Source of the DNA: Scytolyngbya sp. HA4215-MV1
GTDB lineage: Bacteria > Cyanobacteriota > Cyanobacteriia > Leptolyngbyales > Leptolyngbyaceae
Length of the DNA stretch: 64,000 bases
Reading direction: 5' to 3'
NCBI GenBank assembly: GCA_019359045.1
Contig: JAHHIA010000015.1
Span: 62,001 to 126,000 of the forward strand
A program made the translations under genes and the position numbers. Below, in pieces: positions 17,750 through 25,980 of this stretch (positions are counted from its first letter, which is position 1; every line of letters starts with the position of its first letter). The notes under the pieces are model-generated. The model worked only from the letters and a program-made list of their open reading frames with translations, made no database searches and had not been told where the DNA came from.

Positions 17750-19582
17750 TCAGCGGAGCGATCGTCGCATTTGGGCACTGATCCAATCGATTCCGAAGGT
17801 CAACACAATAAAGCCTCCCAACGTTATCACAAGGCTGCGATAGTCAAAGCTGCTGAGTTGTTCGGTCAGCACGCGCCCCAGCCCGCCCGCTCCCACCAAA
17901 CCTACAATCACAGTCTCGCGCATACAGACTTCCCAACGGTAGAGGTCGTAGGCAACAAAGCGCGGCAAGGTCATCGGTAACACCCCATAGAAAAAGACTA
18001 GCGAACTGGGCGCACCTTGAGTTTTTAAGGCCTCTAGCGGACGAAAATCCAGGTTTTCGATCACTTCTGCCTTCAACCGTCCTAAAATGCCGAGATTGTG
18101 AATGCCCAACGCGATCGCCCCCGGTAAAATGCCGGGAAACAGGACGAACAGGACGACTAGCGCCCAGATAGGAGCTGGAATTGCCCGACAAAACAATAAA
18201 AAAATTCGAACGAACAGCAGCATTGCCCAACTCAGGAGGGTTCTAATTTCCGTCTGTCTGCCGCGATTGAGTAATCCTCCTGGTAAGAAAAAGTTGTGAG
18301 CAGCCGGAAAAGATAGAACCATGCCCCCCAATCCTGCCAGGGCGATCGCCAACACAGCCATCGCCACTGTCTGTACCGAGAGCCAGGGCAACTGTGCTGC
18401 AATACTCCAATCGGGGGGAAAGGATGCTTGCACCACTTCTGTCAGCAATTGTCTGGTGCGAGGTGCCCAGAGCTTGCGGTAGTCGGCACGAACATACCAG
18501 AAACAGAAGGGCAGCAACAGCAAACTGATCCCAAGCAGAATTGCATGAGGAGAGATTTTGGATTTTAGAGTTTGAAGTAAAGCAAGGCAAGGGCTGAAGG
18601 TTGAAGGTTGAGGTTGAAATTCTTCCCCATCTGCCCTATTCCCCCCGTCTTTCCCATACTTGCGTCTCTTTGCCTGAGTCAGATTCAAATCCAGCCGACT
18701 GGCACACCCCAGTTTTTGTCGTAACCAGGCGCTACTAAAATCTACTGCGCCATTGAGCACAACCAGGGCATAGAAAAACGTCCAGAGTTGTTCGTATTGG
18801 AGGGATTGTAAGCTGAGAAAAATCTGATAACCCAAGCCACCTGCACCGATGATGCCCAGTACTGCTGCCGATCGAATCGAACACTCGAAGCGATAGAAAC
18901 TGTAAGACAGCAGATTCAAAAAGGCTTGGGGCAAGAGGCTATAGATAAATGCGATGGGTGGCGCAACGCCGCTGTTGAGTAGGTTCTGTAGAGGTTGTCG
19001 GGGTGTTTCATCCAGGATTTCAGAGAAGACTTTGGCGGTGATGGCACCAAAGGGAATCGCGATCGCCAGGACAGCAGTCAAAGGATCTAATCCCCACAGG
19101 TTGACGAAAAATAGCCCCCAAATCATTTCGTGGATGGCGCGAGGGACTGCTAGCAAGAATCTGATCGATAGCCACCACGGGGAAATCAGCGAATGCTTGG
19201 ATTGAGCAACTCCCGATCGCCACCAGACCTCCGAGGCAAAAATCCCCCCAATGATGCCCAAAAAAATCGTCAGAACTGTGCCACAGACTGCATAGGCGAG
19301 TGTGGTCAGGCTGGCATCCAGCGTCAGCCTCAGCAGTTCGGCACTCAGATCAGGATGGATACTTGCTCCGATAAATCGCCTGAATTGGTTCCACCCCCCA
19401 GGGTTGAGCAATTCCTGTTGAAATAGCCCTGATTGCCAAAGGGAAAGGGCGATCGCCCCCAAGATAACCCATCCCCATCCCCAAGCAGCAGAACGTTGGC
19501 TTTTGGATTTTGAGTTTTGGGTTTTGGATGGAGGTAGAGGGTGGGTGCTGTTCACCTGTCGATTTGCCCCTTCACGACTCAA
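17750..19582 (-). CDS. phnE: Phosphonate-type ABC transporter permease, two PhnE domains fused
   Basis: This 610-residue protein carries two complete binding-protein-dependent permease domains (about 60-300 and 370-610) instead of the usual single one of about 270 residues. Each ends in the PhnE-type VVGLVGAGGLG or LGIIGAGGLGYQ motif that contacts the ATPase. The parts between and before the domains are low-complexity and are encoded by heptanucleotide repeats (19499-19526 and 18554-18612). It probably makes a one-chain channel importing phosphonate, phosphite or phosphate esters. It overlaps phnC by 11 bases. No binding protein PhnD is adjacent. Confidence 0.88.
   Translation of the reverse strand: MSREGANRQVNSTHPLPPSKTQNSKSKSQRSAAWGWGWVILGAIALSLWQSGLFQQELLNPGGWNQFRRFIGASIHPDLSAELLRLTLDASLTTLAYAVCGTVLTIFLGIIGGIFASEVWWRSGVAQSKHSLISPWWLSIRFLLAVPRAIHEMIWGLFFVNLWGLDPLTAVLAIAIPFGAITAKVFSEILDETPRQPLQNLLNSGVAPPIAFIYSLLPQAFLNLLSYSFYRFECSIRSAAVLGIIGAGGLGYQIFLSLQSLQYEQLWTFFYALVVLNGAVDFSSAWLRQKLGCASRLDLNLTQAKRRKYGKDGGNRADGEEFQPQPSTFSPCLALLQTLKSKISPHAILLGISLLLLPFCFWYVRADYRKLWAPRTRQLLTEVVQASFPPDWSIAAQLPWLSVQTVAMAVLAIALAGLGGMVLSFPAAHNFFLPGGLLNRGRQTEIRTLLSWAMLLFVRIFLLFCRAIPAPIWALVVLFVLFPGILPGAIALGIHNLGILGRLKAEVIENLDFRPLEALKTQGAPSSLVFFYGVLPMTLPRFVAYDLYRWEVCMRETVIVGLVGAGGLGRVLTEQLSSFDYRSLVITLGGFIVLTFGIDWISAQMRRSLR
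18554..18612. repeat. Heptanucleotide repeats in the phnE linker
   Basis: Three heptads GATTTTG, GATTTTA, GAGTTTG run from 18554 to 18574, and three more, GGCTGAA, GGTTGAA, GGTTGAG, from 18592 to 18612. Short tandem heptanucleotides are a known feature of cyanobacterial intergenic DNA; here they encode the region around PhnE residues 324-343. Confidence 0.7.
19499..19526. repeat. Four heptanucleotide repeats at the phnE N-terminus
   Basis: GCTTTTG, GATTTTG, AGTTTTG and GGTTTTG occur in tandem. On the coding strand they are read as the Ser/Lys/Gln-rich stretch around residues 19-28 of PhnE, ahead of the first membrane segment. Confidence 0.7.
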
Positions 19583-20360
19583 GGCTACCGCGTGTCACAC
19601 CTTGAGTCTCCGAAAGCTCGAGGCTATATAATTCGGTAATCATTGTTGCAGAGACCTGCTCGGTGGGAGCATCAAATATGATCGTGCCCTGACGCAAGCC
19701 AATGATGCGCTGACAATGGCTCCGGGCAAAGTTGATATCGTGCAAGCTAACCACAAGAGTTCTGCCTGCTTGCTGACTTAGGTCACGCAATAAATCCATG
19801 ACTTCTCGGCTCAATTCAGGATCGAGGCTGGCGATCGGTTCGTCTGCCAGGATAGCGATCGGATCTTGTACCAAAACCCGCGCCAGGGCAACACGTTGTT
19901 GTTGTCCCCCGGATAGGCGATCTGTGCGGGTGTAGAGCTTTTCGGGAATACCGACTTGTGTCAGTGCGGCTTGAGCAGTGGACACTTCCTGCGGAATTAT
20001 GAGCGAGAGTAAGGCTTTGACAAGCGACCAGCGCCCCAAATGTCCAGCATTGACATTATGGATAACCGATAAGTTATCGACCAGATGAAATTGTTGATGG
20101 ATGGTGCCGATCTGCCGCTGCACCTGACGCAATTGGCGCGATCGTAGCTGGCTGAGGTTTCGTCCCAACGCCCAGACTTCTCCCTGCGTGGGTAAGATCG
20201 CACCATTCAGTAGCCGGAGTAAGGTGCTTTTACCTGCTCCGCTGGAGCCAACTAGGGCAACGCGATCGCCCGGATAAATTTGCAAGTTGATGTTTACCAA
20301 TGCCGGAAATTGACCGAACTGGTGCGCGACTTGCCTAAGTTCAAAAACTGGCTCTGGCAT
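19572..20360 (-). CDS. phnC: Phosphonate-type ABC transporter ATP-binding protein
   Basis: About 262 residues from the ATG at 20360. It shows Walker [10 protein letters not shown], a Q-loop around IGTIHQQF, signature [15 protein letters not shown], Walker [14 protein letters not shown] and the switch His in [10 protein letters not shown]. The order and fit match PhnC, the ATPase that powers phosphonate-family import at the cytoplasmic face. An upstream in-frame start (20450) would add a 30-residue tail not seen in the family. It is the first gene of the phnCE operon and its end overlaps phnE. Confidence 0.9.
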   Translation of the reverse strand: MPEPVFELRQVAHQFGQFPALVNINLQIYPGDRVALVGSSGAGKSTLLRLLNGAILPTQGEVWALGRNLSQLRSRQLRQVQRQIGTIHQQFHLVDNLSVIHNVNAGHLGRWSLVKALLSLIIPQEVSTAQAALTQVGIPEKLYTRTDRLSGGQQQRVALARVLVQDPIAILADEPIASLDPELSREVMDLLRDLSQQAGRTLVVSLHDINFARSHCQRIIGLRQGTIIFDAPTEQVSATMITELYSLELSETQGVTRGSLES

Positions 20361-20733
20361 GGCACAAGGGTAGGCGCAAGTAACGCTCGTTCTCATAGCG
20401 GATGGTAAGGGAGGTAGAGCCGCGGGGATTCTCAGGCTTGATATAGGCACCCGTTACTTTTCCGGACTAGCCTGATCTCCTCCCCTATTCTTCATCCAGC
20501 CGAAAGTAAGAACTCCGCATAATCTGAGCTTTGCGAGTAGTCGAGATCGCGACACCACAGCTTGACCTATCCAGCCCTTCTCAAGCTTGATACATGCGGA
20601 CATCAGTATCGCAATCCTATCTCAATCGAGGCGCCAAATCGTGTCAGGTTGAGATATCTGATTGAGAATGACCACTTTAGCTCTAGATTTATTTAAAACG
20701 ACGAAACCCGCTCTTTGAGCAGGTTTCGGTTTA
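20361..20733. other. Intergenic region between tRNA-Pro and phnC
   Basis: It holds the terminator of tRNA-Pro and presumably the phnC promoter. No phosphate (Pho) box could be identified by eye with confidence, and no phnD-like gene is present here. Confidence 0.4.
20699..20728 (-). terminator. Terminator of tRNA-Pro
   Basis: On the minus strand, CGAAACCTGCTC (20717-20728) pairs with GAGCGGGTTTCG (20702-20713), one wobble, around a three-base loop, and is followed by a T-rich tract. Confidence 0.85.
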
Positions 20734-20807
20734 TCGGAGCGGCGGGATTCGAACCCACGACCCCTACTACCCCAAAGTAGTGCGCTACCAAGCTGCGCTA
20801 CGCCCCG
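20734..20807 (-). tRNA. tRNA-Pro (TGG)
   Basis: The 74-nt minus-strand sequence folds as a cloverleaf. The acceptor stem is CGGGGCG paired with CGCTCCG (one wobble), the D-arm carries AGCTTGGTAGC, the anticodon loop is TTTGGGG (anticodon TGG) and the T-arm is GTGGGTTCGAATCCC. CCA is not encoded. A Rho-independent terminator follows. Confidence 0.95.
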
Positions 20808-20887
20808 ATGTTTAGAAAATTGCGCCTAACAACTATAACACATCTGATTTCATCTTTTGGAATCGAATTTGATGGGCAGATCAAACC

Positions 20888-21274
20888 CTAAAATACACCA
20901 AGCATTTGGGCGGCTTGAATCAGTTCTGGCACTGCCGCTGCTGACCAAACCCCTTCCGCTTGCCGATCGCTCAATACAATGACCTGCAGGCCGTAGTGAT
21001 CGGGATACCCCTGGGCTTCTAGCCAGAGCAGATCACTTTCCACCTCACAGGCGATCGCTTCTTCATCCATCAACTCGGCTGCCACCTGGCGCATGGTGTC
21101 GCTCAACTGCACTACCAGGCGACAAAAATCGTTGAGTTCTGCTTCGGTGAGTTCGATCGCCCAATTCTCGCCGCCCACCAAGCCTTTGTACTTTGGTGCC
21201 GCCGGATTCCAGCCCAAGCGCCACCCTTGTCCCTGTTTGATGACACGAGCCGTAGAGGAGTGTAGATTTAGCAT
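20888..21274 (-). CDS. DUF1818 family protein
   Basis: This 128-residue soluble protein starts with VIKQGQGWRLGWNP and contains YKGLVGGENWAIELTEAELNDFCRL, the pattern of the DUF1818 family, which is nearly confined to cyanobacteria. Its function is unknown; the fold is probably alpha/beta with a conserved C-terminal helix. It lies downstream of the membrane protein gene at 21316-21954 with a 41-base gap, so the two may form an operon. Both are on the same strand as the tRNA. Confidence 0.82.
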   Translation of the reverse strand: MLNLHSSTARVIKQGQGWRLGWNPAAPKYKGLVGGENWAIELTEAELNDFCRLVVQLSDTMRQVAAELMDEEAIACEVESDLLWLEAQGYPDHYGLQVIVLSDRQAEGVWSAAAVPELIQAAQMLGVF

Positions 21275-21315
21275 TGCAGCTTTAGAGAATCGGGAGATCG
21301 TTGAGTGAGTCCCTT

Positions 21316-21954
21316 TTAAAGTTTGAGTAAATCTGCACCCCCCGGTTGAGGTCTGGTAGAGGGACGCGGCGGGCTAGAAGGGCGAGTTTTGGGTATGGGG
21401 ACAGGTCTGGCAGAACCTGGGTTAAAAAGATTCACCAGAGTTTGCACCAAGGCATGCCGTTGAGCAAGGCTGAGTTGCGCGATCGCAGCCTGATCGCCTT
21501 CTAGGGGGTTCTGCTTGAGTGTATCTGCACTGGGATATTCTGACTCGTCTATGAATTCATTGGCATCCAGATAGTCTGCCAGAGTCAGTTTCCAGTCAAA
21601 GCGATAGCCAACCGGACGACCTTTCACATAGATGTGATAGCGAACCATGCGACCGACCAATGTGTTGTCATCGGCAACTTTGCCCGTTTTGGCGACGTAT
21701 TGGTTCTCTAAAGGCAGGTCAGGGAGCATTCGGTAAACGCTACGCCAGACCTCGTCAGGACGAATGCGCTGGGCAACGATCGTGGCAGGAGCCAAATCGC
21801 TTGCAAACAGGGGAGCATCGTAGTTAGAGCCCCAAATTACCAAGCTCATGACTAGTAGGACGACTGTCCCAAATACCGCAGGGTTGAACCGCTTCAGCAG
21901 TTTAGTTATCTGGAAAGTTATGGTGTAGAGTCGGTTCAGCATAAACGAAGCCAT
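21316..21954 (-). CDS. Cyanobacterial protein with N-terminal membrane anchor
   Basis: The protein has about 212 residues. One membrane segment (about 24-45, VFGTVVLLVMSLVIWGS) precedes an extracytoplasmic domain with RPDEVWRSVYRMLPDLPLENQYV and RYHIYVKGRPVGYRFDWKLTLADYL. It ends in a Pro/Arg-rich tail. I do not recognise a named family, but the sequence has the look of a conserved cyanobacterial protein. The ATG at 21954 is preferred over a TTG at 21963. The adjacent DUF1818 gene is probably co-transcribed. Confidence 0.65.
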   Translation of the reverse strand: MASFMLNRLYTITFQITKLLKRFNPAVFGTVVLLVMSLVIWGSNYDAPLFASDLAPATIVAQRIRPDEVWRSVYRMLPDLPLENQYVAKTGKVADDNTLVGRMVRYHIYVKGRPVGYRFDWKLTLADYLDANEFIDESEYPSADTLKQNPLEGDQAAIAQLSLAQRHALVQTLVNLFNPGSARPVPIPKTRPSSPPRPSTRPQPGGADLLKL

Positions 21955-22059
21955 TGCAGGCAAGGTGCAGAAGAATTGAAAGGAAAAGACGCACGGTTGA
22001 TTAAAAAGTGCCTCAGAGATACTTTAGCGTTTCATTGGTAGGTCGGATACTGCATCCAG

Positions 22060-24435
22060 CTAGCGTCGCCCTGTAAGCCAATAAGTCTGCATGGTTCCTC
22101 TGCCTTTAATCGTGATTTCTCCACGTTCTTCTAACAGGTATTTATCTTTGAGATGCTCGTAGGTCGCAGTGGTAACCTGAATCCCACCAATGATGCCTTG
22201 TGATTCCATCCGACTGGCAACATTAACCGTATCGCCCCAAAGATCGTAAATGAACTTTTTGGTGCCAATGACTCCAGCGACAACGGGTCCCGTGTTGATG
22301 CCGATGCGGATGTTGAACGGGCTGCCATCATCGCGCTTGAATTGGCTGATTTCTTGCTGCATGTTCAGTGCCATTTCCGCGATCGCCTCAGCATGGTCTT
22401 CTCGGGGGGTCGGAATGCCTCCAACCACCATGTAGGCATCTCCGATCGTTTTAATTTTCTCTAGACCATATTGTTCCGCTAGACTATCAAACATTGAGAA
22501 AATCTGGTTCAACAACCGGACTAACTCAGTTGCAGATAGGCGCGAAGAGAGCGGTGTAAAGCCCACAATATCCGCGAACAAAATCGTTGCCTGTTCAATG
22601 GCATCGGCAATGGCGCTCTGATCTTCTTTCAGACGATCGGCAATTTGTTTCGGCAAAATATTTAGTAACAATTGCTCAGATTTTTCTTGTTCTAAGCGAA
22701 GGGCTTCTTCGGCTTGTTTACGATCGGTAATATCGCTCATCACATACAGCGCGCAAAGGGTTCCGCGCAAATTGATCACCTCTGCCGAAATCAAGCCGGT
22801 CTTGATGTCCCGGTTCTTGGTATAAAATTGACATTCCTGATTGCGGAATGCTCCATGTTGAAGTAACAAGGAAACCAACTCATTTCGCTGCTCCGAATTA
22901 ACCCATAGGTTAAGGTCTGAAGCGGTACGCCCCAACACCTCTTCAGGACGATATCCACCGATACTGAGAAAATTTTCGTTGACCTCAATAAATTTGCCGT
23001 CCGAAAGTCGTGTAATCGTAATTAAATTGGCACTGGAACGGAACGCCTTCGAGAACTTCTCTTCCGAAAGTTGCAGTGATTCTTCGGAATGTTTGCGTTC
23101 TGTAATATCCTGAGCCACCAAAACTACTGCATTGGCTGAAGTCGGAGCCAAACTGGCAGCAAACCAAATCTCCTGACCTTGAATGCTCAAGCTATACTCC
23201 ACTTGCGTCGTTTTTTGAGTGCTGAGCGCCTGTTGAATCGCATTCAGCAAGCGATCGGCGGTAGCAGAGGGAAACACGTCATACAAGGTTTTGCCAAGCA
23301 TGCGATTGGTGGGCTTATATAAAGGATTGGGATTTGTCGGGGCAATTTTGAGGTAGCGCCCTTCTGCATCCAAAACGACGATGACCTCAGCCATTGCAGC
23401 AAACAACGCCCGAAACTCGGTCGCTTGATCGGCAGCTTCGGTGGCAATCCGTTGCAGCGCTTGCTCAGATTCTTGTAAGGCAGTTGTGCGCTCTTCTACG
23501 CGCATTTCCAGTACTTCATTCGCTTGCTTCAGATTTGCTTCTGCACGTTCTCGTTCCAAAACTAGCGCACATAGCATTAAAGCAGTGATCGAGACGACCC
23601 CAATAAATGACTGCAAAAGTAAGAGAGATTCGGTCAGGGTAGGACGCACGAAAGAGCCAATCTCCCGCACCGTGCCAAAGATAGAAATGGCAGCAATGAC
23701 AACGATGAGCAGGGTAGTGCCATGGAGCTGAAAGCGGAAGGCTGCCCAGACCAGCAAAGGCAACAACATGTATTCCAACGCATACCCTCGCCAAAAGGCG
23801 ATGATACTGATAGTAATAAACAGCAACAGTAAGAGCAAAAATTCGGTACTGCGCTGCATCGACAGTCGATCGCGGCGAAGAGGAAACTTGCGCCAAACCA
23901 GCAGTAAGGGGGTAAAAATCAGGATGCCGACCGCGTTAGAAGTCCACCAGGTCCACCAGATGTTGCCATACAGGCTCCAGGGCGCCCGTTCGCTTAAGCA
24001 TAGACTCGTGACGCCAACCAATGCACTGATCAGGGGGGAGAGCATGGCTCCCAACACGACAAATCGAATTACGGTTTGAGAATGCTCTAGCAGAGGACGA
24101 CGATCGCCTAAGCGATTGAGGAAAAAGGTTGCCAGCACCGGAGCCAGAGCATTGCCCAAGCCAATACTGAGACCTGTCACCACAGTGGTGGGGCTAATGC
24201 CATGAAAGGTGATATGTAGTAAAAAACCACCAAAAAAAATGGCGAACCAAACTTCATAGCCCCACATCAGGGTGGCTGCTAGCGCAACGCCTGCTGAGGG
24301 CCACACAGGCGTGATGTAGGCTGGGGTCGATCCCAAAAATAAAGCAATTCTGCCCACACCAAAATAAACGAATACCAGGAGTCCTGCCTTGAGGAAAGTG
24401 TTCCAGTCAATCGATAATGGCTGTTCTTTCCTCAT
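22060..24435 (-). CDS. MASE1-PAS-PAS adenylate cyclase
   Basis: About 791 residues. An N-terminal MASE1 sensory domain of about eight membrane helices (residues 10-300) is followed by a coiled coil, two PAS domains (about 340-460 and 465-585) and a class III cyclase domain (about 615-785). Metal-binding Asp residues lie in ILFADIVGFTPLS and TIGDAYM. The Lys in EKIKTIGDAY and the Asp in FIYDLWGDTVNVASRM are the residues that select ATP over GTP, so it should make cAMP. MASE1 is usually found on diguanylate cyclases and kinases. Start is the ATG at 24435. Confidence 0.92.
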   Translation of the reverse strand: MRKEQPLSIDWNTFLKAGLLVFVYFGVGRIALFLGSTPAYITPVWPSAGVALAATLMWGYEVWFAIFFGGFLLHITFHGISPTTVVTGLSIGLGNALAPVLATFFLNRLGDRRPLLEHSQTVIRFVVLGAMLSPLISALVGVTSLCLSERAPWSLYGNIWWTWWTSNAVGILIFTPLLLVWRKFPLRRDRLSMQRSTEFLLLLLLFITISIIAFWRGYALEYMLLPLLVWAAFRFQLHGTTLLIVVIAAISIFGTVREIGSFVRPTLTESLLLLQSFIGVVSITALMLCALVLERERAEANLKQANEVLEMRVEERTTALQESEQALQRIATEAADQATEFRALFAAMAEVIVVLDAEGRYLKIAPTNPNPLYKPTNRMLGKTLYDVFPSATADRLLNAIQQALSTQKTTQVEYSLSIQGQEIWFAASLAPTSANAVVLVAQDITERKHSEESLQLSEEKFSKAFRSSANLITITRLSDGKFIEVNENFLSIGGYRPEEVLGRTASDLNLWVNSEQRNELVSLLLQHGAFRNQECQFYTKNRDIKTGLISAEVINLRGTLCALYVMSDITDRKQAEEALRLEQEKSEQLLLNILPKQIADRLKEDQSAIADAIEQATILFADIVGFTPLSSRLSATELVRLLNQIFSMFDSLAEQYGLEKIKTIGDAYMVVGGIPTPREDHAEAIAEMALNMQQEISQFKRDDGSPFNIRIGINTGPVVAGVIGTKKFIYDLWGDTVNVASRMESQGIIGGIQVTTATYEHLKDKYLLEERGEITIKGRGTMQTYWLTGRR

Positions 24436-24790
24436 AGACAAATCTTTCCTGATTCGGGAGTTGCAACAGAATCACGCGGTAGGAGTCAAGCAATGAAGGG
24501 GCAATCGACTGAATATCAATAAAGTTGGTTGCTTTTGATACACATCGAGACCTTGCGTTTTGTCCGCACCTGTCCATCTTCCGCCCGATTGCTCCCCCTT
24601 ACTATCACCCAAATTAAAACTACATTATTCAACGGGCTAGCGTTCATAAAACAATCAAGCGTACCCCCCTAGAAGGATACGCTTGATACCGGAATAATTG
24701 AAGTAACTTTTCGACTTTTACAGGATGCCCTGCCTAAAAATTCATTCTTAAGTAGGCGTCCTTAGTCTCAGGATGAGACTTCCGCGGTTG
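24436..24790. other. Intergenic region between the LTxxQ gene and the cyclase
   Basis: It contains the terminator at 24656-24685, a second short hairpin (AGTCTCA-GGA-TGAGACT, 24763-24779) near the end of the LTxxQ protein gene, and presumably the cyclase promoter. No gene seen. Confidence 0.45.
24656..24685 (-). terminator. Terminator-like hairpin after the LTxxQ protein gene
   Basis: CAAGCGTACC and GGATACGCTTG form a stem with one bulge; on the minus strand ATTGTTTTATG follows. It lies about 105 bases beyond the stop of the gene at 24791. Confidence 0.6.
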
Positions 24791-25243
24791 CTATTGAGGA
24801 GACATTTGTCCTTGTTGTCCTCGTTGTTGTTTGTGCTGTTGGCGTAGTTCGTCCAGCTTTTGTTTTTGTTCCGCGGTCAGCACTGCATCCATTCTCCGCT
24901 TTGCTTCTTCGCGGATGGTCTTCATCTGAGCTTTCTGGGCTTCAGTCAGGTTTAGATTAGGTTTGCGTCGCTCTTGTCTGGCACGCTGCATTTCGGCTTT
25001 TTGATCAGCAGTCAACACTGCATCCATTTTGGCACGGGTCTCTTCATGGATTTTCTTGAGTTGCGCCTTCTGTGCATCCGTCAGATTGAGTTGCTCCATA
25101 ATTTTGTCGTGGGAACCCCGTCCTTGTCCACGTTGCTGCATCGGAGCGTTAGGGTTTTGCTGTGCCGAAATCGGCAACATGGGAGCCAAGGAAAGTGCCA
25201 AAGCGATTGCGCCAGGAACCAATAGAGCGAATTTGTTATTCAT
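24791..25243 (-). CDS. Spy/CpxP-like periplasmic LTxxQ protein
   Basis: A 150-residue exported protein with a signal peptide (about 1-28, ending ISAQQ). The mature part is very rich in Gln, Lys and Arg and carries four LTxxQ motifs (LTDAQ, LTADQ, LTEAQ, LTAEQ). They are arranged as two tandem copies of a unit of about 40 residues, suggesting an internal duplication. LTxxQ proteins such as Spy and CpxP are ATP-independent periplasmic chaperones or envelope-stress and metal-stress factors. No two-component partner is adjacent. A terminator lies downstream. Confidence 0.82.
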   Translation of the reverse strand: MNNKFALLVPGAIALALSLAPMLPISAQQNPNAPMQQRGQGRGSHDKIMEQLNLTDAQKAQLKKIHEETRAKMDAVLTADQKAEMQRARQERRKPNLNLTEAQKAQMKTIREEAKRRMDAVLTAEQKQKLDELRQQHKQQRGQQGQMSPQ

Positions 25244-25556
25244 AGGTGTCCGTAAGTAGGTGTCCGTAAAGTGAGTTGAGACAACAGGTTACGATCGACA
25301 CTTTGGAAATCCGTAAATTCGACTAGAAGCTGTGTCAAAAATAGTTTCTAGGGTTACGGTGTAATTCCGTAGTGCAAATGCTGTGGTAACGAATGTATCG
25401 GTCTCACTACTTTAGACACTTCGATTCTGAAAACGGTTCAGCAAATCTCAGGATCTTTTTTGGGTGCTCAGTTCTATCCAATCAAACGCTAAGGTAATCT
25501 TCGTTGACCCAATCACTTGGGCGAACAGTTCAACATTCTTACAGGAGGATGAATGC

Positions 25557-25925
25557 ATGTTTGACCATATTGGCTTTGCGGTTGCCGATTTTGAAAAAAG
25601 TAAAGCATTTTATCTCAAAGCGCTTGCTCCTCTGGGAATTGGAGTGGTGATGGAAGGCGAAGGTTGGGCAATGTTAGGGAGAAATGGTAAGGGACAGTTT
25701 TGGTTGGGTGCCTATGGTAAGCCACCTGGTTCAATTCACCTAGCTTTTGCCACAGAGAATCGAGGGCAGGTAGACGCATTTTATGATGCGGCGATCTCAG
25801 CGGGGGGAAGAGATAATGGTGCTCCTGGCATTCGCGAGCAATACCATCCCAACTATTACGGTGCTTTTGTGTTTGATCCCGATGGACACAACGTTGAAGC
25901 CGTCTGCCATCAGGCAGAAACTTAA
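25557..25925 (+). CDS. VOC family (glyoxalase-like) protein
   Basis: This 122-residue protein is a single vicinal-oxygen-chelate domain. Metal ligands are suggested by His in MFDHIGFAVADFEKS, His in GSIHLAF and Glu in NVEAVCH near the C-terminus. The family includes glyoxalases, dioxygenases and resistance proteins, and the substrate here cannot be inferred. The ATG at 25557 has AGGAGG eight bases upstream. An earlier in-frame start would add 31 residues before the conserved first strand and is unlikely. It is monocistronic and converges on ileS. Confidence 0.88.
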   Translation: MFDHIGFAVADFEKSKAFYLKALAPLGIGVVMEGEGWAMLGRNGKGQFWLGAYGKPPGSIHLAFATENRGQVDAFYDAAISAGGRDNGAPGIREQYHPNYYGAFVFDPDGHNVEAVCHQAET

Positions 25926-25980
25926 GTGCGGAAAGTGGGAATCAGACAACTCTACATAACCTGCCAGTGCTGATTGCGTA

